From assembly GCF_900109995.1 (NCBI RefSeq), contig NZ_FOCB01000007.1:1-64000 (forward strand): a stretch of DNA of 64,000 nt, in the 5' to 3' direction. Each line of letters opens with the position of its first letter. Within the stretch, counting starts at the first letter, position 1. The translations under genes were made by a program, and so were the position numbers. The DNA is from Pseudomonas sp. ok272 (GTDB lineage Bacteria > Pseudomonadota > Gammaproteobacteria > Pseudomonadales > Pseudomonadaceae). Of the stretch, positions 29,283 through 38,661 are shown one piece after another. The notes under the pieces are model-generated. The model was not told the origin of the DNA and ran no database searches. It was given only the letters and a program-made list of their open reading frames with translations.

Positions 29283-30947
29283 ATGGCGTACTACCGCACT
29301 CCTCAAGACGTTACCGCTCTGCCAGCCTGGCAGGCGCTGAATGATCACCGCCAAGCCATGCAGGATTTCAGTATGCGTGAGGCGTTCAACGCCGATCCGC
29401 AGCGATTCACCCAATTCACCCTGAGCAGCTGTGGGCTGTTCCTGGATTACTCGAAGAACCTGATCAACACCCAAACCCGCGACCTGCTGGTGGGCCTGGC
29501 GAACGAAGTCGGCCTGCAGGACGCCATCAAAGCGTTGTTCAACGGTGAGATCGTCAACGCCTCCGAGAACCGCCCTGCCCTGCACACGGCCCTGCGCCGT
29601 CCAGTCGGCGACAAGCTGTCGGTCAATGGCGTCAACGTGATGCCCGACGTGCACAAAGTGCTGAACCAGATCACTGACCTGGTCGGCCGCATCCATGACG
29701 GCCTGTGGCGCGGCTACACCGAGAAGCCGATCACCGACGTGGTGAACATCGGTATCGGCGGCTCCTTCCTCGGCCCCGAGCTGGTTTCCGAAGCGCTGTT
29801 GTCCTACGCCCAGAAAGGCGTGCGCTGCCACTACCTGGCGAACATCGATGGCAGCGAGTTCCACGAGCTGACCCTCAAGCTGCGCGCCGAGACAACGCTC
29901 TTCATCGTTTCGTCGAAATCCTTCAATACCCTGGAAACCCTGAAAAATGCCCAGGCCGCCCGTGCCTGGTACCTGGCCCAGGGTGGCTCGGAAGCCGAGC
30001 TGTATCGCCACTTCATCGCCGTTTCCAGCAACAACGCGGCAGCCGTGGCCTTCGGTATCCGTGAAGAAAACATCTTCCCGATGTGGGATTGGGTCGGCGG
30101 TCGTTACTCGCTCTGGTCGGCCATCGGCCTGCCGATTGCCCTGGCCATCGGCATGTCCAACTTCAAGGAACTGCTGTCCGGTGCCTACACCATGGACCAG
30201 CACTTCCAGACCGCCCCGTTCGAACAGAACATGCCCGTCCTGATGGCCTTGCTGGGCGTGTGGTACGGCAACTTCTGGGGCGCGCAAAGCCACGCGATCC
30301 TGCCGTACGACCACTACCTGCGTAACATCACCAAGCACTTGCAACAACTGGACATGGAATCCAACGGCAAGAGCGTGCGCCAGGACGGCACGCCAGTGTC
30401 CACCGATACCGGCCCGGTGATCTGGGGCGGCGTGGGCTGCAACGGCCAGCATGCCTATCACCAGTTGCTGCACCAGGGCACCCAGTTGATTCCGGCCGAC
30501 TTCATCGTGCCGATCGTCAGCTTCAACCCGGTGTCCGACCACCATCAATGGCTGTACGCCAACTGCCTGTCCCAGAGCCAGGCCCTGATGCTGGGCAAGA
30601 CCCGCAGCGAAGCCGAAGCCGAGTTGCGCGACAAGGGCATGGGCGAGGACGAGGTACAGAAGCTGGCACCGCACAAGGTGATCCCGGGCAACCGCCCGAG
30701 CAACACCCTGGTGGTCGAGCGCATCAGCCCTCGTCGCCTCGGCGCCCTGGTGGCGCTGTATGAGCACAAGGTGTTCGTGCAAAGCGTGGTCTGGGGCATC
30801 AACGCCTTTGACCAGTGGGGCGTGGAATTGGGTAAGGAGCTGGGCAAAGGCGTCTACAACCGCCTGACCGGCACCGAAGAAGCACCGGCCGACGATGCTT
30901 CGACCCAGGGCCTGATCAACTACTTCCGCGGCCGTCACCGCGGCTGA
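29283..30947 (+). CDS. pgi: Pgi, glucose-6-phosphate isomerase
   Basis: Pgi interconverts glucose-6-phosphate and fructose-6-phosphate; in pseudomonads it mainly recycles triose phosphates through the Entner-Doudoroff cycle. The 554-residue protein has [16 protein letters not shown], the sugar-phosphate-binding [14 protein letters not shown], the signature [16 protein letters not shown] and the catalytic-lysine segment near the C-terminus ([14 protein letters not shown]). The start is preceded by aagga. Neither neighbour looks functionally linked. Confidence 0.97.
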   Translation: MAYYRTPQDVTALPAWQALNDHRQAMQDFSMREAFNADPQRFTQFTLSSCGLFLDYSKNLINTQTRDLLVGLANEVGLQDAIKALFNGEIVNASENRPALHTALRRPVGDKLSVNGVNVMPDVHKVLNQITDLVGRIHDGLWRGYTEKPITDVVNIGIGGSFLGPELVSEALLSYAQKGVRCHYLANIDGSEFHELTLKLRAETTLFIVSSKSFNTLETLKNAQAARAWYLAQGGSEAELYRHFIAVSSNNAAAVAFGIREENIFPMWDWVGGRYSLWSAIGLPIALAIGMSNFKELLSGAYTMDQHFQTAPFEQNMPVLMALLGVWYGNFWGAQSHAILPYDHYLRNITKHLQQLDMESNGKSVRQDGTPVSTDTGPVIWGGVGCNGQHAYHQLLHQGTQLIPADFIVPIVSFNPVSDHHQWLYANCLSQSQALMLGKTRSEAEAELRDKGMGEDEVQKLAPHKVIPGNRPSNTLVVERISPRRLGALVALYEHKVFVQSVVWGINAFDQWGVELGKELGKGVYNRLTGTEEAPADDASTQGLINYFRGRHRG

Positions 30948-30964
30948 TCCCCCCTCGGCAACCC

Positions 30965-30990
30965 CTGTGGGAGCAAGCTTGCTCCCACAG
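30965..30990. repeat. perfect palindrome, REP half-element and possible pgi terminator
   Basis: ctgtgggagcaagcttgctcccacag is a perfect 26-base palindrome carrying the gtgggagc/gctcccac core of P. fluorescens REP elements. It lies 18 bases after the pgi stop codon and may also end transcription, although the T-run is weak. Confidence 0.75.
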
Positions 30991-31015
30991 TTGCGTTTAC
31001 CCGGACCGAACCGCC

Positions 31016-31888
31016 ATGGACTTCATCCGCACCCGCATCGAACGCCAGATCATGAGCCTCACCGGCCTGTCCCTGGGCAAGCTGGACCTGGAGAACCCCA
31101 AGGGCGATCCCGGCCTGTTTGGCCCCGACTCGGTGAGCTGGCAGGTACACGGCGACTTCAGCAGCATGCTCATCGGCGGTATCAGCGCCCTGATGCTACA
31201 AGCCTTGCACCCGTTGGCCCTGGCCGGGGTCTGGGATCACTCCAACTTTCGCCAGGACATGCTTGGGCGCCTACGCCGCACCGGGCAATTCATCTCCGGC
31301 ACCACCTTTGGCTCACGCCGGGACGCCGACTGGCTGATCGAGAAGGTGCGCACCATTCACCTGCACGTGGTCGGCACCGCCCCCGACGGTCGTCCTTACG
31401 CCGCCAGCGATCCCGATCTGCTGACCTGGGTCCATGTGGCGGAAGTCAGCAACTTCCTCGCGGCCCACTTGCGCTATCGCAACCCGGCCCTGTCGCTGGC
31501 CGACCAGGACCGCTACTACGATGAAATCGCCTTGGTCGCCGAACGCCTGGGGGCCCGGGATGTGCCGCGTTCCCGGCAGGCCATTGCCGACTACCTTGAG
31601 CGAATTCGCCCGCAACTGCTGTGCGACGAGCGCAGCCGCGAAGTGCTGCGCCTGCTGCTCGACGCGCCTGCCCCCAGCCGCTTGGCCAAGCCTTTTGGCA
31701 GGCTGATGATGCAGGCCGGCATCGACTTGTTGCCCGACTGGGCCAGCGACATGCTCGGCGTGCACCAGAACCCGCTGCAACGCCAACTGATCCGCACCAG
31801 CGTCAAGCGCAGCGTGCCGATGCTGCGCTGGGCCGTGCGCAATGGCTCAGTGCAGCGGGCCAGGCGGCGGATGGGATTACTCAGCTAG
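31016..31888 (+). CDS. MpaB-like oxygenase family protein (DUF2236)
   Basis: The 290-residue protein matches the DUF2236/oxygenase MpaB family (latex-clearing-protein superfamily), whose studied members are haem or oxygen-dependent enzymes. Family landmarks are the N-terminal MLIGGISALMLQALHPLALAGVWDHS with a conserved His, the FGSRRDADWLIEKVRTIH region and the TWVHVAEVSNF motif with the second key His. No signal peptide is seen. The substrate is unknown. It stands alone between pgi and a methyltransferase gene, with REP palindromes on both sides. Confidence 0.8.
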   Translation: MDFIRTRIERQIMSLTGLSLGKLDLENPKGDPGLFGPDSVSWQVHGDFSSMLIGGISALMLQALHPLALAGVWDHSNFRQDMLGRLRRTGQFISGTTFGSRRDADWLIEKVRTIHLHVVGTAPDGRPYAASDPDLLTWVHVAEVSNFLAAHLRYRNPALSLADQDRYYDEIALVAERLGARDVPRSRQAIADYLERIRPQLLCDERSREVLRLLLDAPAPSRLAKPFGRLMMQAGIDLLPDWASDMLGVHQNPLQRQLIRTSVKRSVPMLRWAVRNGSVQRARRRMGLLS

Positions 31889-31897
31889 AACTGAAAC

Positions 31898-31956
31898 GCT
31901 TCGCGAGCAGGCTCGCTCCCACAATGGACCTGTAACGAACGCGTGTGGGAGCAAGA
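31898..31956. repeat. REP-type palindromic element
   Basis: cgcttcgcgagcaggctcgctcccacaatgg and, 20 bases on, gtgtgggagcaag form the two arms of a REP-like element between the MpaB-like gene and the methyltransferase gene. Confidence 0.75.
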
Positions 31957-32039
31957 CCGGCAAGCCAGCGAAGGCAACACCTCGGTCCCACGCCAAACTG
32001 GTAAACTCCCGCGCCCCATTCCCCAGCAAGGCGCATCGC

Positions 32040-33056
32040 ATGTCTTCCTTGAATCAGGCGCTGCGCGCCGCCCTCGATCATCGCCAGGACCTGCTCGCCG
32101 AGTTGCACAGCCAGGGCACTGACTGCTACCGCCTGTTCCATGGCAGCCAGGAAGGCGCCGGTGGCCTGACCATCGACCGCTACGGCCCGCAACTGCTGGT
32201 CCAGAGCTTTCACCAGGCCCTGGAGCGCGACGGGTTGCTGGCACTGCACGCGGCCATCAACCAGCACCTGAATCTTGACCTGCTGCTGGTCTACAACGAC
32301 CGCTCGCGGGGCAACTCGCGTATCGACCGCGAAGACATCGTGTACCGCGCCGACGACGCCGCACTGGTTGACCTGGTCGGCCATGAATGGGGCCTGAACT
32401 ACCGGGTGCGCGGGCGCCATGCCGGGCAAGACCCGTTGCTGTTTCTCGACCTGCGCAACGCTCGCGGCTGGGTCAAGGCGCACAGCCAGGGCAAGCGCGT
32501 GCTGAACCTGTTCGCCTACACCTGCGGCGTGGGCCTGAGTGCCGCAGCCGGGGGTGCGCGGGAGGTGTGTAACCTGGATTTTGCCGAAGGCAACCTGGCC
32601 GTGGGCCGCGAGAACGGCCAGCTCAACCCGCACCTGCCGGCCATGCAGTTCGTACAGTCGGACTATTTCCCGGCGATCCGCCAGCTCGCCGGCCTGCCGA
32701 TCAACCAGCGTCGCGGACAAAAGCTGCCCACCTACCCGCGCCTGGAACAACGCCAGTACGATCTGGTGCTGCTCGACCCTCCGGCCTGGGCCAAGAGTGC
32801 CTTCGGCACTGTCGACCTGCTGCGTGACTACCAAAGCCTGCTCAAGCCGGCATTGCTGACCACTGCCGACGATGGCGTACTGATCTGCTGCAACAACCTG
32901 GCAAAGGTCAGCCTGGACGACTGGCGTGAACAGGTGCTGCGTTGCGCGGAAAAAGCCGGGCGTCCGGTGCGCGAGTGGGAAGTGCTGACTCCCGGCAGCG
33001 ATTTTCCGTCCATGGATCAGCAACCGCCCCTCAAGACCCTGATCCTGCAGCTCTGA
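32040..33056 (+). CDS. Class I SAM-dependent methyltransferase, RlmI-like
   Basis: The 338-residue protein matches the RlmI/RlmK-type family of 23S rRNA cytosine methyltransferases. It has an N-terminal GGLTIDRYGPQLLVQSF segment typical of the EEHEE domain. The SAM-binding motif is RVLNLFAYTCGVGLSAAAGGA, and the catalytic motif is YDLVLLDPPAWAKS. The PUA domain found in RlmI is short or missing, so the exact target is uncertain. I chose ATG 32040; the frame continues upstream through REP sequence that is not protein-like. Confidence 0.85.
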   Translation: MSSLNQALRAALDHRQDLLAELHSQGTDCYRLFHGSQEGAGGLTIDRYGPQLLVQSFHQALERDGLLALHAAINQHLNLDLLLVYNDRSRGNSRIDREDIVYRADDAALVDLVGHEWGLNYRVRGRHAGQDPLLFLDLRNARGWVKAHSQGKRVLNLFAYTCGVGLSAAAGGAREVCNLDFAEGNLAVGRENGQLNPHLPAMQFVQSDYFPAIRQLAGLPINQRRGQKLPTYPRLEQRQYDLVLLDPPAWAKSAFGTVDLLRDYQSLLKPALLTTADDGVLICCNNLAKVSLDDWREQVLRCAEKAGRPVREWEVLTPGSDFPSMDQQPPLKTLILQL

Positions 33057-33150
33057 ACCCGGGCGGGCAAATCTGAACAATCCTGAACACGGTCATTGCT
33101 TCGGAACCAGAATCGCGTGCCATACTCCAACGCACTTCCGATTCGACTAG

Positions 33151-36096
33151 ATGAAGCCGCACATGCCCAAAGGATTGATTCGCGCCATCGGCGCCGTGTT
33201 GACTGCGCTTGCCCTGTACAGCTTGCTGGGCTTTCTGATTGTGCCGGGCATCGCCTTGCGGATCGCCAACCAGCAACTGGCGAACTACGCCACGGTGCCG
33301 GCGACGATTCAACGGATCGAGCTCAACCCATTCAGCCTCGAACTGAGCGTGTGGGGCCTGAACATCGGCGAACCCGGCAAGGAACAGATCGGCTTCGAAC
33401 GGCTCTATGCCAACGTGCAGCTCGACAGCCTGTGGACCCGCGCCGTGCACCTGGCCGACGTGCAGTTGGACAAGTCCAAGACCTCGGTCCTGTTCAGCAA
33501 GGATGGCCGTCTGAACCTGACCCAGTTGTTCAAGCTGCCCGCCAGCGAGCCGACGCCTGCCGACCCGAATGCCAAGCCATTCCCGGTGCGCATCGACCGC
33601 ATCAACCTGGCCGGTGGCTACCTGCACTTCCAGGACCTGCGCCCCAGCGAGCCCATCGAATTTCTCTACGACAAACTCGACTTCGAGTTGAAGAACCTCA
33701 GCACGCTGCCCGACGACAACGCCGAAATGAACCTGGTGGCCATGGGTCCCGCCGGTGGCCAGGTCGACTGGAGCGGGCATATCAGCCTGATTCCGATTGC
33801 CTCCAAAGGCACCCTGAAGATCACCGACGGCAAGATGAAAGCCTTTTGGCCGTACGTGCGCGACGCCGTGCCGTTGGTACTCGAAGACGGCACCGTCAGC
33901 CTGAGCACCGACTACACGCTCAACCTGTCCAAGGCAACCGAACTGCTGCTGAGCAACACCTCGGTCAGCATCGCGCCCTTCGCCATCAAGGCCCCCGACG
34001 GCCGGCCGCTGGTGCGCCTGGAACGCCTGGACGTCAGTGACACCACGGTCGACCTGGCCAAGCAGCAAGTCATCGTCGGCAAGATCCGCAGCCAGAAGCT
34101 CGAAACCTGGGCCGCTCGCGAGGCCGACGGCCAGCTCGACTGGGTGAAACTCTTCGCCAGCCAGCCTGCCAAGCCCGCGGCAAAGGCCGAAGCAAGCAAC
34201 GCACCGGCGGCTGCCGACTCGCCCAAGGCGCAACCCGCGGCGCCCAGCAAACCGTGGCAAGTGCTGCTCAAGGATGTCGAGCTGCGCAACTATCAGGTTC
34301 ACCTCGCCGACCGCCAGGCCAAGCCCGCCGTGGCCCTGGAGCTTGGCCCACTGAACCTGGACCTGAAGAACTTCGACAGCCTCAACGGCTCGCCCTTCAC
34401 CCTCAAGCTCGACACCGGGCTGGGCAAGCAAGGCAAGGTCCTGGCCGAAGGCGAAGTCAACCTGGCGCCGATCAGCGCCCAGCTCAAGGTCCAGACCCGG
34501 GACATCGACCTGCGTGTCGCCCAGTCCTACATCAGCCCGTTCATTCGCCTGGAACTGCGCTCCGGGATGCTCGGCAGCGACCTGGCAGTCAACCTCAAAA
34601 GCACCGAACCACTGGCCTTGAGTGTCACCGGCCAGGCCCACGTGGATCAGCTCCACACCCTGGACACCCTGAAGAACCGTGACTTCCTCAAGTGGCAGAC
34701 GGTCACCGTCCAAGGCCTGAACTACCAGCACGATGCCAGCCTGTCGATCGACAAGATCAACCTGCAACAGCCCTACGCGCGCTTCATGATCAACGATGAC
34801 CGCACCACCAACATCGACGACCTGCTGATCCCGCAACCGGCAGGCGGCGCCAAGGGCAGTGACGCAAAACCAGCAGCAAGCGCGAGCAAGCCGCTGGCCA
34901 TCCACATCGGTGGCATCGCGATCAACGACGGCTCGGCCAACTTCGCCGACTTCAGCCTGACCCCTAACTTCGCCACCGCCATCCAGCAGCTCAACGGCCA
35001 GATCGGCACCATCGACAGCCGCCAGGCCAAGCCCGCCAGCGTCGACATCAAGGGCAAGGTCGACCGCTATGCGCCGGTCACCATCAAGGGCAGCGTCAAC
35101 CCGTTCGACCCGATCGCCGCGCTGGACATCGCCACCAGTTTCAAACGGGTCGAGCTGACCACCCTGACGCCCTACTCCGGCAAGTTCGCCGGCTATCGGA
35201 TCCGCAAGGGCCGGCTCAACCTCGACGTGCACTATTTGATCACCAAGGGCCAACTCAAGGCTGAAAACAAAGTCGTGGTCGAACAGTTGGAACTGGGCGA
35301 GAAAGTCGACAGCCCGGACGCCGTCAGCCTGCCGCTGAAACTGGCGATTGCCCTGCTCAAGGACGTCGACGGCAAGATCTCCATCGAACTGCCCATCACC
35401 GGCGACTTGAACAACCCACAATTCAGCATCATGCCGATTGTCTGGCAAACCCTGCGCAACCTGATCGTCAAGGCCGCCGCCGCGCCGTTCAAACTGATTG
35501 GCGGGTTGATCTCCGGGGGCGGTTCAGAGGACCTGGGCAGCGTCTCGTTCGGCCCCGGTTCAAGCGAGTTGAGCACCGACGCCCAAGGTGCCCTGGACAA
35601 ATTGGCCAGTGCCCTCAAGGAGCGTCCGGCGCTGCGCCTGGAGATCGAAGGCACCGCGGCCAAAGACAGCGACGGTCCGCTGATCGCCCAGCAACGACTG
35701 GAGCGCGAGTACCAGTACAACTACTACAAGATCCTGCAACGGCGTGGCGACAAGGTGCCGGCCCAGGCGTCCTTGCTCCAGGTCCCGGACAGTGAAAAAG
35801 ACCCGCTGCTCGAAGGCATCTACCGTACGCGCCTGAAGACCCAGCCACCCGTCGAATGGAAGGACCTGGGCAAGGAAGAGCGCTACAACAAGATGCGTGA
35901 CGGCATCATCCAATTCTGGGGCGCCAGCGACGTGTTGCTGCGCCAACTGGGCCAGGACCGCGCCAGCAGCATCAAGGACTACCTGGTGGACAAGGCGCAG
36001 TTGGCTGACGACCGGGTGTACTTCATCGACGCCAACCTGGGCCAGGCCGAGAAGGACGGCCGGGTGATCACCCCGATGCACCTGGACGCGGAGTAA
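33151..36096 (+). CDS. Large AsmA-like DUF748 envelope protein
   Basis: The 981-residue protein has one N-terminal membrane anchor (about 8-32) and a long periplasmic part with the repeated beta-strand pattern of DUF748/AsmA-like proteins. Repeats resemble LxLxNLDLKNFDSLNGSPF and IGGIAINDGSANFADFSL. The AsmA group forms elongated hydrophobic grooves that carry phospholipid between membranes; that role is inferred here. Two Ala/Pro/Lys-rich linkers (about 345-372 and 565-580) divide the repeats. Near residue 790, VSFGPGSSELSTDAQGALD resembles the start of an OmpA-type peptidoglycan-binding fold. ATG 33151 lacks a strong ribosome binding site. Confidence 0.82.
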   Translation: MKPHMPKGLIRAIGAVLTALALYSLLGFLIVPGIALRIANQQLANYATVPATIQRIELNPFSLELSVWGLNIGEPGKEQIGFERLYANVQLDSLWTRAVHLADVQLDKSKTSVLFSKDGRLNLTQLFKLPASEPTPADPNAKPFPVRIDRINLAGGYLHFQDLRPSEPIEFLYDKLDFELKNLSTLPDDNAEMNLVAMGPAGGQVDWSGHISLIPIASKGTLKITDGKMKAFWPYVRDAVPLVLEDGTVSLSTDYTLNLSKATELLLSNTSVSIAPFAIKAPDGRPLVRLERLDVSDTTVDLAKQQVIVGKIRSQKLETWAAREADGQLDWVKLFASQPAKPAAKAEASNAPAAADSPKAQPAAPSKPWQVLLKDVELRNYQVHLADRQAKPAVALELGPLNLDLKNFDSLNGSPFTLKLDTGLGKQGKVLAEGEVNLAPISAQLKVQTRDIDLRVAQSYISPFIRLELRSGMLGSDLAVNLKSTEPLALSVTGQAHVDQLHTLDTLKNRDFLKWQTVTVQGLNYQHDASLSIDKINLQQPYARFMINDDRTTNIDDLLIPQPAGGAKGSDAKPAASASKPLAIHIGGIAINDGSANFADFSLTPNFATAIQQLNGQIGTIDSRQAKPASVDIKGKVDRYAPVTIKGSVNPFDPIAALDIATSFKRVELTTLTPYSGKFAGYRIRKGRLNLDVHYLITKGQLKAENKVVVEQLELGEKVDSPDAVSLPLKLAIALLKDVDGKISIELPITGDLNNPQFSIMPIVWQTLRNLIVKAAAAPFKLIGGLISGGGSEDLGSVSFGPGSSELSTDAQGALDKLASALKERPALRLEIEGTAAKDSDGPLIAQQRLEREYQYNYYKILQRRGDKVPAQASLLQVPDSEKDPLLEGIYRTRLKTQPPVEWKDLGKEERYNKMRDGIIQFWGASDVLLRQLGQDRASSIKDYLVDKAQLADDRVYFIDANLGQAEKDGRVITPMHLDAE

Positions 36097-36109
36097 TCCC
36101 CCCAAAAAA

Positions 36110-36143
36110 CAGGCCCCGACACGAATGTCGGGGCCTGTTTCAT
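36110..36143 (+). terminator. terminator after the DUF748 gene
   Basis: A 12-base-pair stem caggccccgaca/tgtcggggcctg with loop cgaa is followed by tttcattt. Confidence 0.93.
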
Positions 36144-36255
36144 TTCAGTGGACCACATCTGGGTGGTCGATCGCCTGGAGATCAAAGGGGCGGCAGGCGT
36201 ATCACTCGGCCCGCCTGCCGCGTCTTCTCCCAGTCCAGGCGAGAAGCCTTGGGTC

Positions 36256-36603
36256 TTAGTCGGTTTTCAGGCCGTCAGCCGATACCGCTTTGACGCCTTT
36301 GATGTTCTTGGTGATGGACACTGCCGTCGCCTTCTGCGACGCGGTCAGGGCAACCGTCGAGGACAGCGAGACGACGCCTTTGTTGGTCTCGACCTTGATG
36401 TCGGTACCCGGGATGCCTTTCTCGGTGAGCAGGTCGCTTTTAACCTTGGTGGTGATCCAGGTATCGGAAGTGGCTTCCTTGACTTCAGTCACTTCACCGG
36501 TAGCCACCATCATGGGCGACTGGGTGGCCTGGGCAAAAGCAGCGTTGGCCATGGTCAGGGTCAGAGCGGTAGCCGTTGCGGCAGCGATAGCGAACTTCTT
36601 CAT
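36256..36603 (-). CDS. BON-domain periplasmic protein (OsmY-like)
   Basis: The 115-residue protein has a Sec signal peptide (about 1-24, cleavage after AAFA) and one BON domain (about 48-115). The domain shows WITTKVKSDLLTEKGIPG followed by the classic IKVETNKGVVSLSSTV strand pair. BON domains bind membrane phospholipids and are common in osmotic-stress proteins such as OsmY and DolP. It is smaller than OsmY, which has two domains. A 190-base A/T-rich gap separates it from pilA. Confidence 0.88.
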   Translation of the reverse strand: MKKFAIAAATATALTLTMANAAFAQATQSPMMVATGEVTEVKEATSDTWITTKVKSDLLTEKGIPGTDIKVETNKGVVSLSSTVALTASQKATAVSITKNIKGVKAVSADGLKTD

Positions 36604-36795
36604 ACGGGTAACTCCTGTTTTCCTAGAAAGTCTGCTGTATGCCTTCTCAGCAGGGTTACCTAGGTAGTTGCGAAGGCTGTGCCAACTTCCAACAATTCAA
36701 TAAATACCTATAAATCAACAAGTTACATAAATCACAAAAAACCGGAATCATGCAATTTGCATGACTTGGGTGTTCTCGACATGCAAGTTGCAGGT

Positions 36796-37212
36796 TCAGC
36801 CGCCCTGGGTATCACAGCCCTTGGGAGCGTCGTCCGGCGCCAGCGTGGTCTCGCAGCGCCAGCCCGCCTCCTGGCTTCGCCTGAGGATGATGGCCTGGCC
36901 GAGTACCGGTCCGGGGGCATTGAGCAGCTCGCAGCGAATGCTGCCGCCCCCCGTGACCGCATCCCCCTGTGCACTGAAGCGGCAATGGCGGGTGGCGGTC
37001 GTGGCACCGATCAGGCCGGGTGTCGGGTTGAGGCCCTGGTTGATGACGTCCTCGAAAGGCACCTTCAATGCCGTCACCTCCACCAGCCCGGCGGTCACCT
37101 TGGCCCGCGCCTGGTACTTGGCGTACAGCGGCAAGGCGAACGTCGCCAGGATGCCGATGATGGCGACCACCACCAGCAGTTCGATCAGGGTAAATCCCTT
37201 GGGTTGTTTCAT
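36796..37212 (-). CDS. pilA: PilA-like type IV major pilin
   Basis: The 138-residue prepilin has a short basic leader KQPKG, a cleavage/methylation site G-FTLIE and the hydrophobic alpha-1 helix LLVVVAIIGILATFALPLY, ideal for processing by PilD. Four cysteines occur in the C-terminal half; the last pair (RCETT...GCDTQ) is placed like the D-region disulfide of Pseudomonas PilA. A sigma-54-type promoter lies upstream at 37260-37275, as for P. aeruginosa pilA. It is divergent from pilC, but pilB, usually between them, is absent. The mature globular part is short. Confidence 0.88.
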   Translation of the reverse strand: MKQPKGFTLIELLVVVAIIGILATFALPLYAKYQARAKVTAGLVEVTALKVPFEDVINQGLNPTPGLIGATTATRHCRFSAQGDAVTGGGSIRCELLNAPGPVLGQAIILRRSQEAGWRCETTLAPDDAPKGCDTQGG

Positions 37213-37259
37213 CGTTCAGCTCCCTGCATGGGGCGAAATCCCATGCCCTGACCCCTCAC

Positions 37260-37275
37260 AGCACAGCCCATGCCA
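37260..37275 (-). promoter_or_regulatory. candidate sigma-54 promoter of pilA
   Basis: On the minus strand tggcatgggctgtgct has GG and GC separated by exactly ten bases (forward 37273-37274 and 37261-37262). The expected start near 37249 leaves a leader of about 37 bases with a ggga ribosome binding site. PilR-driven sigma-54 control of pilA is known in P. aeruginosa. Confidence 0.6.
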
Positions 37276-37450
37276 GGGCCATCGTGCCTTGCCGGCCGGG
37301 GCATCACGCCGCCCATCGCCCCTGGCCGGCGCGCGGATAACCGCACTATCTGACACTTTTTGTCACCGCCTGCGGGTAACGACCGGCCGCTGCCTTAGCT
37401 AGGCTTTGCAAACCCAGCCAAGCCGTCCACCGGCCTTCAAGGATCGAACC

Positions 37451-38659
37451 ATGGCAGCCAAGATCAACCGCTACGCCTGGGAAGGCACCCACCGCACCGG
37501 CCGGAAAGTCAGCGGAGAACTGCACGGGCGTGACCCGGCACTGATCCGCCTACAGTTGCGCCGCGAGGGCATTACCCCGGCCAAGGTGCGCAGGCAGTCC
37601 ACTTCGCTGTTCGGCGCAGGCAAGCGCATCAGCGCCCAGGACATCGCCCTGTTCACCCGGCAACTGGCGACCATGGTCAAGGCCGGTGTCCCCCTGCTGC
37701 AGACGCTCGGCATCATCGCCGACGGCGTCGACAAGCCGAACATGCGCACCTTGGTGACCCAGTTGAAGCGGGCCATCGAAGGCGGCAACAGCCTGGCCGG
37801 CGCGTTGCGCAAACAGCCCCGGTACTTCGACGAACTGTATTGCAACCTGATCGATGCCGGCGAGCAGGCCGGAGCGCTCGACACCCTGCTGGAGCGGGTC
37901 GCCACCTACAAGGAACAGAGCGAACACCTCAAGGCGCGGATCAAGAAGGCCATGACCTATCCCCTGGCCGTGGTCCTGGTGGCGATCATCGTCAGCAGCC
38001 TCCTGCTGATCAAAGTGGTGCCACAGTTCCAGTCCGTGTTCGCCGGGTTGGGCGCTGAGCTTCCGGCGTTCACCCTGCTGGTCATTGGTTTGTCCGACTG
38101 GATGCGGGCCGGCGGATGGCTGCTGCTGGGGGGACTGCTGGTGGCGGTGCCGGGTGTACGCCACCTCCGCCAGCGTTCGCCGGGGGTTCGTGACTGGCTG
38201 GACAGGCGCGCGCTGAAACTGCCGCTGGTGGGAACCCTGTTGCACCAGTCGGCCATCGCCCGCTATGCCCGCACCCTGTCGACCACCTTCGCCGCCGGAG
38301 TGCCGCTGGTGCAAGCCCTGCACGCGGTGGCCGGCGCGACCGGCAACAGCGTGTTCAGGCACGCTGTGCTGGGCATCAAGGGTGATGTGGCCGCCGGCCT
38401 GCCGTTGCATGTCGCGATGCGCTCCAGCGGTGTCTTTCCCGGCATGGCGATCCAACTGACCGCCATTGGCGAAGAGTCCGGCGCCCTGGACACCCTGCTC
38501 GACAAGCTCGCGAACTACTATGAAGCGCAAGTCGATACTATGGTCGACAACTTGAGCAGCCTGCTGGAGCCCTTGATCATGGTGATCCTTGGCCTCATCG
38601 TCGGCGCGCTGGTAGTTGCCATGTACTTGCCCATCTTCCAATTAGGCGCTGCGATCTGA
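37451..38659 (+). CDS. pilC: PilC, type IV pilus inner-membrane platform protein
   Basis: PilC is the inner-membrane platform on which pilin subunits are assembled. The 402-residue protein has two T2SSF domains (about 70-195 and 275-395), seen in the repeated ALFTRQLATMVKAGVPLLQTL and RTLSTTFAAGVPLVQALHA. It has three hydrophobic segments (about 172-190, 215-240 and 375-397), and both EQAGALDTLLERVA and EESGALDTLLDKLA signatures. ATG 37451 is chosen at the conserved MAAKINRYAWEG start. It is followed three bases later by pilD. The assembly ATPase gene pilB, normally just upstream, is missing. Confidence 0.95.
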   Translation: MAAKINRYAWEGTHRTGRKVSGELHGRDPALIRLQLRREGITPAKVRRQSTSLFGAGKRISAQDIALFTRQLATMVKAGVPLLQTLGIIADGVDKPNMRTLVTQLKRAIEGGNSLAGALRKQPRYFDELYCNLIDAGEQAGALDTLLERVATYKEQSEHLKARIKKAMTYPLAVVLVAIIVSSLLLIKVVPQFQSVFAGLGAELPAFTLLVIGLSDWMRAGGWLLLGGLLVAVPGVRHLRQRSPGVRDWLDRRALKLPLVGTLLHQSAIARYARTLSTTFAAGVPLVQALHAVAGATGNSVFRHAVLGIKGDVAAGLPLHVAMRSSGVFPGMAIQLTAIGEESGALDTLLDKLANYYEAQVDTMVDNLSSLLEPLIMVILGLIVGALVVAMYLPIFQLGAAI

Positions 38660-38661
38660 AC

